Virus record (IMG/VR): IMGVR_UViG_3300021961_000584
Coordinates: 1 to 25,219 of that record
DNA: 25,219 nucleotides
Direction: 5' to 3' (one strand)
DNA from: a virus
How positions within the stretch are numbered: position 1 is the stretch's first letter; the number at the start of each line of letters is the position of its first letter. Shown here piece after piece: positions 15,285 through 22,065 of the stretch. The notes beneath the pieces were generated by a model. The model was given only the letters and a program-made list of their open reading frames with translations. It had not been told where the DNA came from and searched no databases. A program made the translations under genes and the position numbers.

Positions 15285-15849
15285 GTTCCATTTTGTTTAT
15301 TCGTTCAACCTCTTTTAATAGTGTAAAGTATTCACGCGTTGTTATGTCTTTTGGTCGCAACCAATACCCCACAAATTTGCTCAAATGCACCAATGATTCC
15401 TCAATTGATACGCCCGTGCCGTTGTTATCTAGCAACATTTTCAAGTTTTGTTGCTCAATTTCTAACAAAGTTAGTGAGAATTTATCACGTTTTTGGATGT
15501 AATCCAACTCAATGTTGGCTTTCTTTTTCATTGTTTCAAGCAAACGTTTGTATTGTTTGCCTAATCCATAATCATTAATGTATGAATCATATATTTTGCA
15601 CCATGTAAGCGCATCGGATTGCTCATCACCTTGGCTTTTGTCAACTCTGCAAAATGTCAAATCACCATTTGTGCATTTAATCCAATTAAACAACGGCAAC
15701 TCATCAATTGAATCATAATATGTTGCGCAATTCTCGTTGGTAACCCTCTTTGATTTTTTGGCGTAAAATATCCATGTTTTCGCTAGTGAGCGCAATAATG
15801 TTTTCACCATATTTGTAAAATAAGTTTTCGGTTTCACCCGTTCTTGCAT
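15265..15849 (-). CDS. Putative tail assembly chaperone, start unclear
   Basis: The open frame from 15849 gives 194 residues. The part after about residue 48 (YYDSIDELPLFNWIKC, then GDLTFCRV and IYDSYINDYGLGKQY) looks like a protein found next to tape measure genes in Bacteroidetes prophages. The first 45 residues lie within the 153-residue gene in another frame and look non-native. No ATG, GTG or TTG is present near the natural N-terminus, so translation may begin at an internal ATG at 15810, at an unusual codon, or by frameshifting from the upstream gene at the A6 run 15754-15759. The position just before the tape measure gene is that of the G/GT chaperones of siphoviruses. Confidence 0.6.
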   Translation of the reverse strand: MQERVKPKTYFTNMVKTLLRSLAKTWIFYAKKSKRVTNENCATYYDSIDELPLFNWIKCTNGDLTFCRVDKSQGDEQSDALTWCKIYDSYINDYGLGKQYKRLLETMKKKANIELDYIQKRDKFSLTLLEIEQQNLKMLLDNNGTGVSIEESLVHLSKFVGYWLRPKDITTREYFTLLKEVERINKMEHGKADK

Positions 15850-16174
15850 CGGTTTTTATTGGGTCGGCATCAATTTCAAGCATTTTTTTACCAACATAAA
15901 CAACCATTGAGCGGTAAAAATCACCACTATCAAAAAGGGTGTAATGTGTACCCGCTCGCTTTTGCGGGTTTAGCATCTCGGTAAATGCTGAATAATAACC
16001 CAAAACATCACCATCACCATCAATACCTTGTTTAAATAATTGGTCTTGCCTTATTGTGTCTAATATCCACAATCTAAATTGCGTATCATTACACACTTTG
16101 TACCACAAATAATTATCATTCATGGTTGCAAATTGCTTCAATTTCGTACCTAAAATTGTATCCATTAAACCCAT
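15713..16174 (-). CDS. Tail completion or chaperone-G-like protein
   Basis: 153 residues. It shows the pattern DQLFKQGIDGDGDVLGYYS (about 43-61) followed by TLFDSGDFYRSMVVYV (about 78-93) and YGENIIALTSENMDIL. I recall this QGxDxxGxxLGxYS / GDFYxS arrangement from Bacteroidetes phage proteins resembling gp10-type tail completion proteins. It overlaps the next gene by 137 nt in the +1 frame, which is unusual in this compact genome and could reflect programmed frameshifting. The upstream neighbour is the inverted cassette C, so it needs its own promoter or readthrough. Role uncertain. Confidence 0.6.
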   Translation of the reverse strand: MGLMDTILGTKLKQFATMNDNYLWYKVCNDTQFRLWILDTIRQDQLFKQGIDGDGDVLGYYSAFTEMLNPQKRAGTHYTLFDSGDFYRSMVVYVGKKMLEIDADPIKTDARTGETENLFYKYGENIIALTSENMDILRQKIKEGYQRELRNIL

Positions 16175-16188
16175 TTGCCTTTTTTATG

Positions 16189-16220
16189 TAAAATTAATCA
16201 TTTTTTTTTCATGCCTCAAA
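16189..16220 (-). promoter_or_regulatory. Possible tail-operon promoter
   Basis: On the minus strand TTTG (16220-16217), 20 nt, then TAATTTTA (16196-16189), ending 14 nt before the ATG. The -7 box has one mismatch to TAnnTTTG. The sequence TGATTAATTTTACA around it also occurs before the portal gene (about 23287-23300). A promoter here is needed if the terminator at 17271-17300 stops the head transcript. Confidence 0.35.
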
Positions 16221-16315
16221 CCCTTGAAAATAAAGGGATTTGTGAAAAAGATTGAAAAAAATGTGAAAATAATTCACAAAACGTTTTGCAGTTATCAAAA
16301 TAAATATAATCTTTG
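16214..16315 (+). promoter_or_regulatory. Regulatory module copy C (plus-strand cassette)
   Basis: CCTCAAACCCTTG (16214-16226), a small CCCTT/AAGGG inverted repeat (16221-16237), TGTGAAAAA (16241-16249), the palindrome TGTGAAAATAATTCACA (16262-16278), -33 TTTG (16285-16288), 18 nt and -7 TAATCTTTG (16307-16315). The 40 nt from just after the palindrome to the -7 box match copy B at 34 positions. It drives the three plus-strand genes. Confidence 0.72.
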
Positions 16316-16351
16316 TAGGGCAATAACGCACAAAACAAAACACAAAACACA

Positions 16352-16471
16352 ATGAAAACAATTGAAAATCAAATCAAAGAATTACAAAATGCTTGGAAAA
16401 AAGGCACCACGGGAATGAGCGTAAATGAGTACACCTCAACATTGCACCAACTTTACAAAAAACTTAAATAA
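16352..16471 (+). CDS. MKTIE-leader small protein, cassette C (39 aa)
   Basis: 39 residues: MKTIENQIKELQNAWKKGTT at the start and LHQLYKKLK at the end, probably one or two basic helices. The first 15 nt are identical to the 62-residue gene of cassette B, and both continue into QxxxxEL. It lies 36 nt after the -7 box of module C, after a leader of repeated ACAAAACAC units. The related starts and promoters indicate a shared origin of the two cassettes. Function unknown. Confidence 0.68.
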   Translation: MKTIENQIKELQNAWKKGTTGMSVNEYTSTLHQLYKKLK

Positions 16472-16488
16472 ACTTAATACAAAACACA

Positions 16489-16692
16489 ATGACAACAACA
16501 ACTTACATTTACAAAACGGCTAAAGGAATCAATGTTGAAACGTTTACATCAACGGGGTATGTAACATTAACTCAAAACGGGGTGTTTAAATATGAGCATC
16601 ACTTTGGTATCCATGCATTAAATTTACAAGAACAAATGTTACTTAAAGAATTAATTGAGCGCAATATTGAATACACAAAATCAATCAACTAA
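16489..16692 (+). CDS. Small hypothetical protein, cassette C
   Basis: 67 residues: a beta-rich first half (MTTTTYIYKTAKGINVETFT, then GYVTLTQNGVFKYEHHFG) and a helical, charged end (EQMLLKELIERNIEYTKSIN). Not recognised. It starts 17 nt after the previous gene behind the same ACAAAACACA leader. It has no counterpart in cassette B, so it is the element that differs between the two cassettes. Confidence 0.7.
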   Translation: MTTTTYIYKTAKGINVETFTSTGYVTLTQNGVFKYEHHFGIHALNLQEQMLLKELIERNIEYTKSIN

Positions 16693-16696
16693 AAAC

Positions 16697-16725
16697 AACG
16701 GGGGGTGCGCATCCATCACGCACAT
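16697..16725 (+). ncRNA. Conserved GC-rich intercistronic hairpin, copy 2
   Basis: Identical over 29 nt to the complement of 2715-2743, thus in the same sense relative to its cassette. It begins 4 nt after the stop of the 67-residue gene and ends 18 nt before the ATG of the last gene. Stem GTGCG/CGCAC, loop of 9 nt, with six G directly before the stem. An in-frame GTG inside it could extend the next gene, but the ATG at 16744 behind the A-rich leader is far more likely. Confidence 0.62.
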
Positions 16726-16743
16726 AACAAAACACAAAACACA

Positions 16744-17250
16744 ATGAAACAAACAAAAAAAATTTCGCAATCGGGTTCATTTATCAACTATTTAATGAGC
16801 AATAATAATTCCATCCCCGTTGTAAACGATTGGGCAACTGAATTGATGTGGTCGGATAGGAGAGTTTATTTAATTAGAGAAATATCTAAAGACATGAAAA
16901 GAGTTGTTGTTGAAAGTTGCCACACATACGGCAACGGCTCAAAAGAGATGGGGCATCAAGATTGGAAGCATGAACCAAATGGTCATTTAACAACGTGGGT
17001 TTATAGATACGGGGCATGGTATGTTGAATATTTAACCGCAGAATTTACGAACGAGTTTAAAGAAATGTGTGATGAAAACGGATTTAGGTATTATTATGAG
17101 GCATTAAATGATGAGCAATATAACCAAGTTTATGGTAATGAATTAACACCACAAAACGTTGTTGATGGTATCACAAAACTAAAAAAAGAATATTCAAAAA
17201 TCAGCATCATGTTTGGTGTTTGTGATTATCATTACGATTGGACATTTTAA
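16744..17250 (+). CDS. Accessory phage protein, cassette C
   Basis: 168 residues from the ATG at 16744. The first third (GSFINYLMSNNNSIPVVNDW, then ATELMWSDRRVYLIREI and KRVVVESC) resembles a widespread group of phage accessory proteins of unknown function with a GxATxxxWSDR pattern. The middle is rich in H/W/Y (GHQDWKHEPNGHLTTWVYRY), and the C-terminus is helical, ending DYHYDWTF. It is the last gene of the cassette and is followed by a strong terminator. Because the cassette is compact, self-contained and opposite to the late operon, it behaves like a moron gene that may act on the host or on competing phages; this is an inference. Confidence 0.65.
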   Translation: MKQTKKISQSGSFINYLMSNNNSIPVVNDWATELMWSDRRVYLIREISKDMKRVVVESCHTYGNGSKEMGHQDWKHEPNGHLTTWVYRYGAWYVEYLTAEFTNEFKEMCDENGFRYYYEALNDEQYNQVYGNELTPQNVVDGITKLKKEYSKISIMFGVCDYHYDWTF

Positions 17251-17270
17251 TTAATAAAACAACAAGCAAT

Positions 17271-17300
17271 AAAAAAGGGGGTCGTTAAACCCCCTTTATT
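17271..17300. terminator. Bidirectional terminator between convergent genes
   Basis: Stem AAAGGGGGT (17274-17282) / ACCCCCTTT (17289-17297) with a 6-nt loop, a T-rich tail on the plus side and six T on the minus side. It separates the plus-strand cassette from the tail tube gene and should stop transcription from both directions. Confidence 0.85.
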
Positions 17301-17317
17301 TTGCATTTTAAACGCTA

Positions 17318-18217
17318 TTAGAGCGCGGTAAACGTCAAAGAGCCAACAAACCCTTGCTTGGTTACACTTAACGTGTAAGAATCGCCCGAAATGAACGATG
17401 CAAGCAAAGTGTATTTGCCATCTTGAATTTCACTCACACCCGTTATTGCGGTTGTTGATTGCGTATCATTGTTATACAACGCGAAATCACCAAGTGTTGC
17501 ACCTTTGAATTTCAACGGATTTAACGCCGTGCCATAATCAAATGTTGCATCAATAGTAACTGATACACCCGTAACTTGGGTATCAATTGCCATGTTTACA
17601 TCCAATAAACCTTCAAGCGTGTTAAAATCGATTGCCTCGCTTGCGGTAATCATCCACATTGATGATTCATCAAACAAGCGGTCGAAATCAAAAGATAACA
17701 TGATTTTTTGAGCCGTTGAATCAGTTGCAAACATGAACGTTGGATTCCATGATTGGTTATCAACTGAAATAGGGTAAAGCATATCACCAACCTTTGAGCC
17801 AACCAATGAGCCGTTGATGTCAACAATATACACACCAAACTCAACACAACGACCGCTAGCCAATTTACCAAGGAATTGCGGTGTAGCATCATGCGCCCAC
17901 AACTCACCCGTAAAAGAGCGCTTACCTTGGCGTAAAAACACCATGCGCCCGCTATTTGCCTCTTCAAATACTGAATCTGCTTTTGGCAACTCAACGTTTT
18001 CAAACAATGGTAATGGAAACCAACGTTTTGTTTCATCTTGCTCATTAACTAGGTCAACCCAAGTTGGCAATGTTGCGTTTAAATCAATACCATTAAGGTT
18101 ACCCAATGAATCTTGCATTGGTACCAAAATGAGTTTGCTTGTTACACTTTGTAGTGGCAAGCAATTCGGGCGCCCCGTGTTGGACAATCCCGCATCACAA
18201 TTACATCCTAAAGCCAT
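17318..18217 (-). CDS. Major tail tube protein
   Basis: 299 residues. It begins MALGCNCDAGLSNTGRPNC, followed by a beta-rich core with KRSFTGELWAHDATPQFLG and SVDNQSWNPTFMFATDSTAQ. The last 95 residues (from about 205) look like an added Ig-like domain: VTGVSVTIDATFDYG, LKFKGATLGDFALYN, then a terminal strand pair. The position between neck genes and the chaperone/tape measure block fits the tail tube, and C-terminal Ig-like decorations are common in such proteins. The four Cys within the first 20 residues are unusual. It is the last gene before the bidirectional terminator. Confidence 0.7.
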   Translation of the reverse strand: MALGCNCDAGLSNTGRPNCLPLQSVTSKLILVPMQDSLGNLNGIDLNATLPTWVDLVNEQDETKRWFPLPLFENVELPKADSVFEEANSGRMVFLRQGKRSFTGELWAHDATPQFLGKLASGRCVEFGVYIVDINGSLVGSKVGDMLYPISVDNQSWNPTFMFATDSTAQKIMLSFDFDRLFDESSMWMITASEAIDFNTLEGLLDVNMAIDTQVTGVSVTIDATFDYGTALNPLKFKGATLGDFALYNNDTQSTTAITGVSEIQDGKYTLLASFISGDSYTLSVTKQGFVGSLTFTAL

Positions 18218-18237
18218 TTTTTTTACTTTTTAGAAAT

Positions 18238-18942
18238 TTAACATTTACAATTTTCTTTATACTTTGTTAAGTTAACTCTTAACTCAACACCACTCAAATT
18301 TGCATCAATAATGTTTTGAAAAATACCATCTTGGCGCTCAACACCAAACCTTGCAAAAGTTATTATTTCAAACTCATCAACGGGTTTAAATTTAATATCC
18401 ATTGCTAGCGTGTCAAGAAACAATTGAGCCAAATTATGCATCGGATTTACCGCTTGCTCTAAATGGTCGCGTGTTTTATATTGCGCGGGGTTTGTTTCAT
18501 CTAAAAAGAAAATACGAACATCACCCGAATAATCATAAACACTTTCACGCCCAAATTTTTTAACTCTTGTTGTTTCTAGCAACCAAATTAATGGCGTTTT
18601 TACCATCAAATCCTTATCAAATACCGACCATTCTCTATTGGCGCTTATGTGTGTACCGCTTACAAAAAACGGCTTTTGCAACCAAAAAAACGGGTTTGCG
18701 TATGGTTGAACAACGGGCAAATCACCCAAGTAATGGATGTTGTCGTTTTCAATGTAACTTGCCATTGTTTGATTTGGTGTACCATTTGCATTAATGAAAT
18801 GTAGCGGTTTTCTAGTTCTCGCATACTTTACATTGCACGTTGTGTAAACGTGTGCGCCTTGGTTTAATTCACCATAAATGTAATTGTCAATATTATCAAC
18901 AATTTTTTCAATATCAAATGCAATGTCGTTTATCATAACCAA
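18238..18942 (-). CDS. Tail terminator / neck protein, putative
   Basis: 234 residues. The C-terminal pattern NIIDANLSGVELRVNLTKY resembles the end of tail terminator-like proteins in Bacteroidetes prophages. The middle has NPFFWLQKPFFVSG and PLIWLLETTRVKKFG. It overlaps the upstream connector gene by 10 nt and lies 20 nt before the tail tube gene, the usual place of the protein that caps the tail tube. The family call rests on position and on the C-terminal motif. Confidence 0.5.
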   Translation of the reverse strand: MVMINDIAFDIEKIVDNIDNYIYGELNQGAHVYTTCNVKYARTRKPLHFINANGTPNQTMASYIENDNIHYLGDLPVVQPYANPFFWLQKPFFVSGTHISANREWSVFDKDLMVKTPLIWLLETTRVKKFGRESVYDYSGDVRIFFLDETNPAQYKTRDHLEQAVNPMHNLAQLFLDTLAMDIKFKPVDEFEIITFARFGVERQDGIFQNIIDANLSGVELRVNLTKYKENCKC

Positions 18943-19712
18943 TACGCCGTTGTTTTTTTCACACCATGAAAACCATCAAAATTATCGCCAACATATGATA
19001 TTTTAGCAACACAATTATCATCGCCACCGCTCAAATAAAACTCATCATCAACCGAGTAATTGCGCCCTTTGTTTGTTAATTCAAACAACAAAACGGCACC
19101 CGAACCCGAATCAACATTAAGAACATCAGCAATGGCACCCACACCGCTCATTGAGCCACTTAAATTAATGACATCAACGTTTGGTGATGCGGTGTAATTC
19201 GTGCCAAAATCGGTAACATCAAACGCAACAATTTCACCGCCGAAATCATCCATGTGGGTGATTATGTATTGTTGAATTGCATTGTAAGTTCTTACCGCCT
19301 CATTGTATCGGTTATAAATAAGGGTGTTTAAACTATTTGTTTTATTAGAAACCTCACCATTTTGGCGCACCTCACCATAAATTGTTGCTTGGTTAAATTC
19401 ATCTTTCATGATTTCAAAATATAAAAATCCTTTCATCATGTTTTTGATTCCATCGCTAATTAATAAGCCGTTATTGTATCCGAACGCATCACCAAAATAA
19501 GTTGGTAATTCTTCAACAAATGGCAAATTAATTTTATCAAAGCATGGGGATGAGCCATTATCTGCAATGTATCTCTTATATAATTCAGCGCCCAACAATT
19601 GGGTCATGTAAATCGGTGTGTATCGGTCAATATAACCTAGCACTTTTTCATATGAATACATGCCTTGGTGAATCTCCCATTTTCCCCCGAAATCGTTTGG
19701 TTGAATATACAT
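18933..19712 (-). CDS. Head-tail connector with appended beta-repeat domain
   Basis: 259 residues. The N-terminal 155 residues (DRYTPIYMTQLLGAELYKRY, then GLLISDGIKNMMKGFLYFEI, with long helices) look like the DUF6712-type connector found after capsid genes in Bacteroidetes phages. Residues about 165-245 form two degenerate repeats with Gly-x-Asn-Tyr (FGTNYTASP at 169-177 and KGRNYSVDD at 215-223), each followed by a Gly-rich loop and alternating strands; such repeats decorate many phage virion proteins. The product should sit at the head-tail junction, with the repeat domain probably exposed. The fusion is visible; the exact families are from memory. Confidence 0.6.
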   Translation of the reverse strand: MYIQPNDFGGKWEIHQGMYSYEKVLGYIDRYTPIYMTQLLGAELYKRYIADNGSSPCFDKINLPFVEELPTYFGDAFGYNNGLLISDGIKNMMKGFLYFEIMKDEFNQATIYGEVRQNGEVSNKTNSLNTLIYNRYNEAVRTYNAIQQYIITHMDDFGGEIVAFDVTDFGTNYTASPNVDVINLSGSMSGVGAIADVLNVDSGSGAVLLFELTNKGRNYSVDDEFYLSGGDDNCVAKISYVGDNFDGFHGVKKTTAYWL

Positions 19713-19724
19713 TGCTAGTTCCTT

Positions 19725-20033
19725 TTATTTTTTTAGTTTTCCAAATCCCTTTTTGATAAGGATGCGTGCTAACTCACCCGTTACTTTCCAAATTGACCCT
19801 TTAGGCAATACGGCTGATTCGCCGTTTGCAACAAAATCATATTGCTTGCCATCCTCAATTTCGATTGTTAACGATTCATTGCCATCAACATCTTTAGTGT
19901 AATGAACATCAACAACATTTGTGTCAACGCTCATTTCAACGCTTTGGTCATCTTTACGCTCAAATGTTGCATCAACATTTTTGGTATCCAATTTGACCTT
20001 TAACGCCTTTTTTTTGCGTGGTGTCTTGTCCAT
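19725..20033 (-). CDS. Hypothetical capsid-adjacent protein
   Basis: 102 residues. A basic N-terminus (MDKTPRKKKALKVKL) is followed by an acidic beta-rich middle and a C-terminal helix (SIWKVTGELARILIKKGFGK). Located between the major capsid and connector genes, where decoration, head-completion or small scaffolding-like proteins are often encoded. Not recognised. Confidence 0.65.
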   Translation of the reverse strand: MDKTPRKKKALKVKLDTKNVDATFERKDDQSVEMSVDTNVVDVHYTKDVDGNESLTIEIEDGKQYDFVANGESAVLPKGSIWKVTGELARILIKKGFGKLKK

Positions 20034-20056
20034 AATTAACTTAACTTTTTAGTTGA

Positions 20057-21262
20057 TTAAAGTGCGGCAATTGCGGTTGCAATATCACCTTTAACAAACG
20101 CTTTAACATCATTTGCTTTAACGAATGATGCCAAACGTGCCTCACAAAGGATTGAAACCATGTTGCGGGCAAAGTCATCATTTTCATAACCAACTTGAAT
20201 GTTCATCCCCTCACGCATACGCACGTTGAATTTGGTGAAATCACCAACAAGGAATGTACCCGTTGCAATGTTTGTAGATGCAACGATTATCAAACCACTC
20301 AATTGCATGTTTGGTGCCATTCCCTCGGTAAAGTTGGGGTATGTATATTCACCCGTTGTTGTTTTGCTCAATTCGATTTTAGCAACATCGGATGGGTTAA
20401 GAACAATGTGAGTTGGTACGAAATCACCACCCTCAATTTGCGCTTTAGCAACGCGTAAAACATCAATGATTGTTGGGTTAGTGATAGTACCCGCGAATGA
20501 ACCCGCAGACCATGCAGATGCAGATGCAAGAACACCATTAAGTGATGCACCAACACCCGTACCATTTAACAATTGTGAATCAATGTTTTGTGCAACTGAT
20601 TCCATCAAATCGTTGTTGATTTCGGAACGTACAAACGCCAAATCACTCAACATTTCTTTTGATACTTTGATGAAACCCGCTACTTTTTTAACCTCAACGC
20701 TCACCTCGGTGTATGATACTTGACCATTTGCTTTTGTTCCCGCCTCGGCAACAAACTCGGTTGATGATTGAGTTGTTTGTTGGATGTATGTAACATATTT
20801 TGATGATGTTGCACCAACGTTTGAGATTTCAACAATACGGCGAATTGGTCGCGCCATGCGGTTAACACCCGCCTCAAGTTGAGAAAGTGCGATTGTACCC
20901 GTGTAATCACCCGCAATTGTTGTATCTGCTTTTACTTCTAGGTTGAAATTTTGACCTTTTTCAACTGAATTAAGAATTTCGGCATGCTTTGCGCCAAATT
21001 CATTTACGATTGCTTCGCTTAAATTTTTAGCCATTTTTACGTTTTCTTTTTTTGCTGATTCTTTTAATGCATCAATCTCGCCTTGGAATTTTGCAATTTC
21101 CGCTTCGATTGATGCGCTTTTTGTTTCAATTGCCTCTAGTTTAGACAACTCGTTTTTAAGTGCCACAACATCATCATTGGTTGCAACACCTTGCATTTTT
21201 TCTGCAATCATTGTTGAGATATTCTCAACTACTTGCTCGGGGGTTAAATTAGTGTTTTCCAT
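20057..21262 (-). CDS. Major capsid protein, HK97 fold
   Basis: 401 residues. The first about 110 are helical and charged (coiled-coil delta domain used as scaffold). Then follow typical HK97-family segments: RRIVEISNVGATSSKYVTYI, KKVAGFIKVSKEMLSDLAF, NDLMESVAQNIDSQLLNGTG, and PTHIVLNPSDVAKIELSK. The prohead protease encoded just upstream probably removes the delta domain near residue 110 during maturation. It is located between protease and connector genes, the standard order. Confidence 0.92.
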   Translation of the reverse strand: MENTNLTPEQVVENISTMIAEKMQGVATNDDVVALKNELSKLEAIETKSASIEAEIAKFQGEIDALKESAKKENVKMAKNLSEAIVNEFGAKHAEILNSVEKGQNFNLEVKADTTIAGDYTGTIALSQLEAGVNRMARPIRRIVEISNVGATSSKYVTYIQQTTQSSTEFVAEAGTKANGQVSYTEVSVEVKKVAGFIKVSKEMLSDLAFVRSEINNDLMESVAQNIDSQLLNGTGVGASLNGVLASASAWSAGSFAGTITNPTIIDVLRVAKAQIEGGDFVPTHIVLNPSDVAKIELSKTTTGEYTYPNFTEGMAPNMQLSGLIIVASTNIATGTFLVGDFTKFNVRMREGMNIQVGYENDDFARNMVSILCEARLASFVKANDVKAFVKGDIATAIAAL

Positions 21263-21288
21263 TTCCCTTTTTTTTGTTAAACAATAGT

Positions 21289-22065
21289 TTATTTAAGATT
21301 TGAATTTATAGTGTTCATCACTTTTGCCCAATCAAATGTTGGCTCAACAATAACATCATTTGAGTGTTCTTTAATGAACGGCTCATGTTTTGAGAGTAAC
21401 ATTAGTTGATTGTTCAAATATTTTAAACGCATTTCAAGTTGATAACCGCGTTCATCGCTATACTCACCACTCGTTAATGCTTTAATTGTTGTATTTATGT
21501 CTTTATTAAGGCGCTCAAATGCATCATTTTTGTCTTGCTCGCTTTTGATTACGTCAACAACATTTGTCATGTCATTGGCGCCAAAAGTAACCGCCGAACC
21601 CTCATATAAAACAACCTCATTGATTTCATAAAACCCGCCACTTGGCAATGTTGTATCCTCAACGAATCTCATTTTATCTTTGATGTATTTAAAGCCAATT
21701 GAATGCTCGCGGATTATTTCGCTTTTGTAATCCTCCCATGCATCATTTGCTAGTGATGAGTTACCAAGTTGACCAACGGCAAACAATCCGTAATCATCTT
21801 CTTGTAGGGTGATAAACTTGCCAATTGGTTGTTGCCAATCATGGTGCCTTAAAAACGCAATTTTGCGGTTGCTAGTTGAATCAATACCGCGCTCTTGAAT
21901 TGATTTGGCAAACGCGCCTTTGCGTATTACATCATTATCCGAATCAATGTTATCAAACTTTGCTAAATAAATGGCAACTTGTTTTTTTTCGCCATCCATA
22001 TCTTTGATTTCAAAACCACCTTTGGTTGAATATAGTGCATTTTTCATTTGTACAAATTTAATCAT
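21289..22065 (-). CDS. HK97-type prohead protease
   Basis: 258 residues. Matches phage prohead serine proteases (U35/S78 group): the catalytic His lies in FLRHHDWQQPIGK (H74/H75) and the catalytic Ser in the conserved EHSIGFKYI (S122). A GSAVTFGAN segment closes the core domain near 160. The last 80 residues are helical and may act in scaffold binding. It should cleave the capsid delta domain. It overlaps the portal gene by 8 nt; 26 nt separate it from the capsid gene. Confidence 0.9.
   Translation of the reverse strand: MIKFVQMKNALYSTKGGFEIKDMDGEKKQVAIYLAKFDNIDSDNDVIRKGAFAKSIQERGIDSTSNRKIAFLRHHDWQQPIGKFITLQEDDYGLFAVGQLGNSSLANDAWEDYKSEIIREHSIGFKYIKDKMRFVEDTTLPSGGFYEINEVVLYEGSAVTFGANDMTNVVDVIKSEQDKNDAFERLNKDINTTIKALTSGEYSDERGYQLEMRLKYLNNQLMLLSKHEPFIKEHSNDVIVEPTFDWAKVMNTINSNLK

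Noticed and set aside
16705-16743. GTG start giving a 13-residue extension of the 168-residue protein
   Set aside because: The GTG lies inside the conserved hairpin, and the extension would encode the leader repeat; the ATG at 16744 has the same leader as the other two genes.
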